A program made the position numbers and the translations under genes. DNA of 64,000 nt. It comes from Methylobacterium bullatum (GTDB lineage: Bacteria; Pseudomonadota; Alphaproteobacteria; Rhizobiales; Beijerinckiaceae). Numbering within the stretch: the stretch's first letter is position 1; each line of letters begins with the position of its first letter. Positions 63,020 to 64,000 of the stretch are shown in pieces. A model generated the notes under the pieces. It saw only the letters and a program-made list of their open reading frames with translations. It ran no database searches and was not told the origin of the DNA. The DNA is taken from positions 17,086 through 81,085 of the forward strand of contig NZ_NKUG01000003.1 in NCBI RefSeq assembly GCF_014845095.1, in the 5' to 3' direction.

Positions 63020-63350
63020 GCGATACCCGTTGCGACGAAGGAGAATTGATGGACGGCCGCACGCGCCGCGCTGTCCTTGCGCTCGGCCGTGAATGACCGA
63101 TTCCATTCAGTTGCCATCGTCTGCGCCCTGCAGATGACTGCAGCGTTTCATCGACGCGCGGGAGAGTTACGTCCGTAACTTCGATACGCTGGCCATCCCT
63201 CCCAATCGAATCCGCGAGCGGGCGATCGTCCCCGGTTACTCGCGTGATGCCTGTGTCTGGACCACGGTGCCGGTCTCAACGAGATTGCCTTGACTGGATG
63301 GAGGCGAGAGGTCCCGAGCGCGGGCTCACGCGCGCCCGGGACGAGCCGGT
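63020..63350. other. Intergenic region with an inverted repeat
   Basis: No gene is seen. An imperfect GC-rich hairpin (about 63311-63342, GTCCCGAGCGCG against CGCGCCCGGGAC) may end the small gene read leftward. The glycosyltransferase promoter lies to its left. Confidence 0.45.
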
Positions 63351-63620
63351 TCAGTTCGGGATGAGTTCCCGAGCGGGACCGCCTGTCTCCTGGCCACGGG
63401 CCTGGGCATAGCCCGGCAAAGCGGGGTTCTTGGCGTTTCCGCTATCGGTGTCCGGCCCGCCGAGCCAGTACGCGGATCGCGCCGGCACCGGGATCGAGCC
63501 GGTGATCGCCGGGCTCTCCGTCCGATGCGGGACGGTCCGGGCCTGGGAAGCTCCGGTCAGGGCGGCAAAAGTGCAGGCGGACGCGAAAGCGACGGCCGAA
63601 ACGGTCTTGATCATCGTCAT
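63351..63620 (-). CDS. Small secreted protein of unknown function
   Basis: An 89-residue protein with a signal peptide (VAFASACTFAALTGASQA, cut near SQA). The mature part is rich in Pro, Gly and Ser (AITGSIPVPARSAYWLGG and NPALPGYAQARGQETGG), with no cysteine, and is probably unstructured. GGAGA stands just before ATG 63620. It is divergent from an ECF sigma gene, so stress control is possible. No family is recognised. Confidence 0.65.
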   Translation of the reverse strand: MTMIKTVSAVAFASACTFAALTGASQARTVPHRTESPAITGSIPVPARSAYWLGGPDTDSGNAKNPALPGYAQARGQETGGPARELIPN

Positions 63621-63902
63621 GTCAGGTCTCCGGTGTTTCCTGCTCGATCCGATCTCGTCGAGCAGCGATGCCGGACAGACGACGTCTTCGGCTGCTTATT
63701 CCATGATCCTATCGAAAAATTCCAACGCCATGATCGAGACCACATCAGCGTGAACGAATACTCGATGCCGGGTGCGAAGTTTTTTTGTGCGAACGCGGAA
63801 TAAACACGATTTCCCGGCGTCCATGCCCCTGTCGCCGGCCCCTGAGCACGTTCGGTCCGGCCGGCACGCATACAGGAGCCCCGCCCATGCCAGGAGACAG
63901 GA

Positions 63903-64000
63903 GATGATGGACATGATGCGCCTCATCGAGCCGCTGATCCCGGCCCTGCGCCGATACGCGCGGGCCCTCCTGCGCAATCCGACCGATGCCGACGATCTGG
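63903..64000 (+). CDS. ECF-type sigma factor, 3' end cut by the window
   Basis: Only about 32 residues are seen. MRLIEPLIPALRRYARALLRNPTDADDL matches the N-terminal sigma region 2.1 of extracytoplasmic-function sigma factors, as in RpoE/EcfG-like proteins. GGAGACAGGAG stands just before ATG 63903. The rest lies outside the window, so a cognate anti-sigma factor cannot be judged. It is divergent from the small secreted protein gene. Confidence 0.75.

Noticed and set aside
1..64000. CRISPR arrays, rRNA and tRNA genes
   Set aside because: No regularly spaced repeats and no recognisable rRNA or tRNA cloverleaf were found by reading; none is reported.

Overview
The window is high-GC DNA that reads like an alphaproteobacterial, Methylobacterium-type (Rhizobiales) chromosome or megaplasmid. 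The gene families and gene order point that way; this is an inference from content, without a database search. No rRNA, tRNA or CRISPR array was recognised.

Region 1 (1-13,600) is metabolic. It holds the end of a livF-type ABC ATPase, a cyclase-family hydrolase and an amidase. A long leftward-transcribed set follows: a DUF971 protein, an AprA-like flavoprotein, an AprB-like ferredoxin, a HEAT-repeat protein (ending at a clear terminator), a Crp/Fnr regulator, an SsuABC/NrtABC-like importer whose binding protein carries a NosL-like C-terminal part, a 7Fe ferredoxin, a ferredoxin-NADP reductase and a YeiH-type putative sulfate exporter. Together they look like uptake and redox conversion of a small, probably sulfur-containing, organic compound, but the substrate is unknown.

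Region 2 (13,600-41,700) is accessory DNA, with AT-rich patches, IS elements and broken genes. It contains a chain of defence-type genes: an SRA-HNH modification-dependent nuclease with a PD-(D/E)XK/DUF4268 partner, a DUF2235 hydrolase with an FRG-domain partner, a RADAR pair (rdrA ATPase and rdrB adenosine deaminase) with an Abi_C-like remnant behind it, and an HNH-type protein. IS630, IS481 and ISL3 copies separate them. The region ends with a mobile module of large serine recombinase, DUF2924, DUF3489, DUF5681 and ParB-methyltransferase genes, joined by ATGA overlaps and carrying a cluster of CAGGGA repeats.

Region 3 (41,700-64,000) returns to ordinary high-GC DNA: a LysR/SDR divergent pair, two alpha/beta hydrolases, a P450, a VirG/VirA-like two-component system with a di-heme cytochrome c peroxidase gene translated between its halves, a compact glycosyltransferase-MFS-hydrolase set followed by a second P450 (possible specialised-metabolite tailoring and export), a small secreted protein coupled to an adenylate/guanylate cyclase, a membrane-anchored phytochelatin-synthase-like protease, a GNAT protein, a second glycosyltransferase, a small secreted protein and the start of an ECF sigma factor gene.

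The best candidates for under-described biology are the AprAB-like/HEAT/DUF971 plus importer locus, the DUF2235-FRG pair, the SRA-HNH plus DUF4268 pair, and the recombinase-methylase module.
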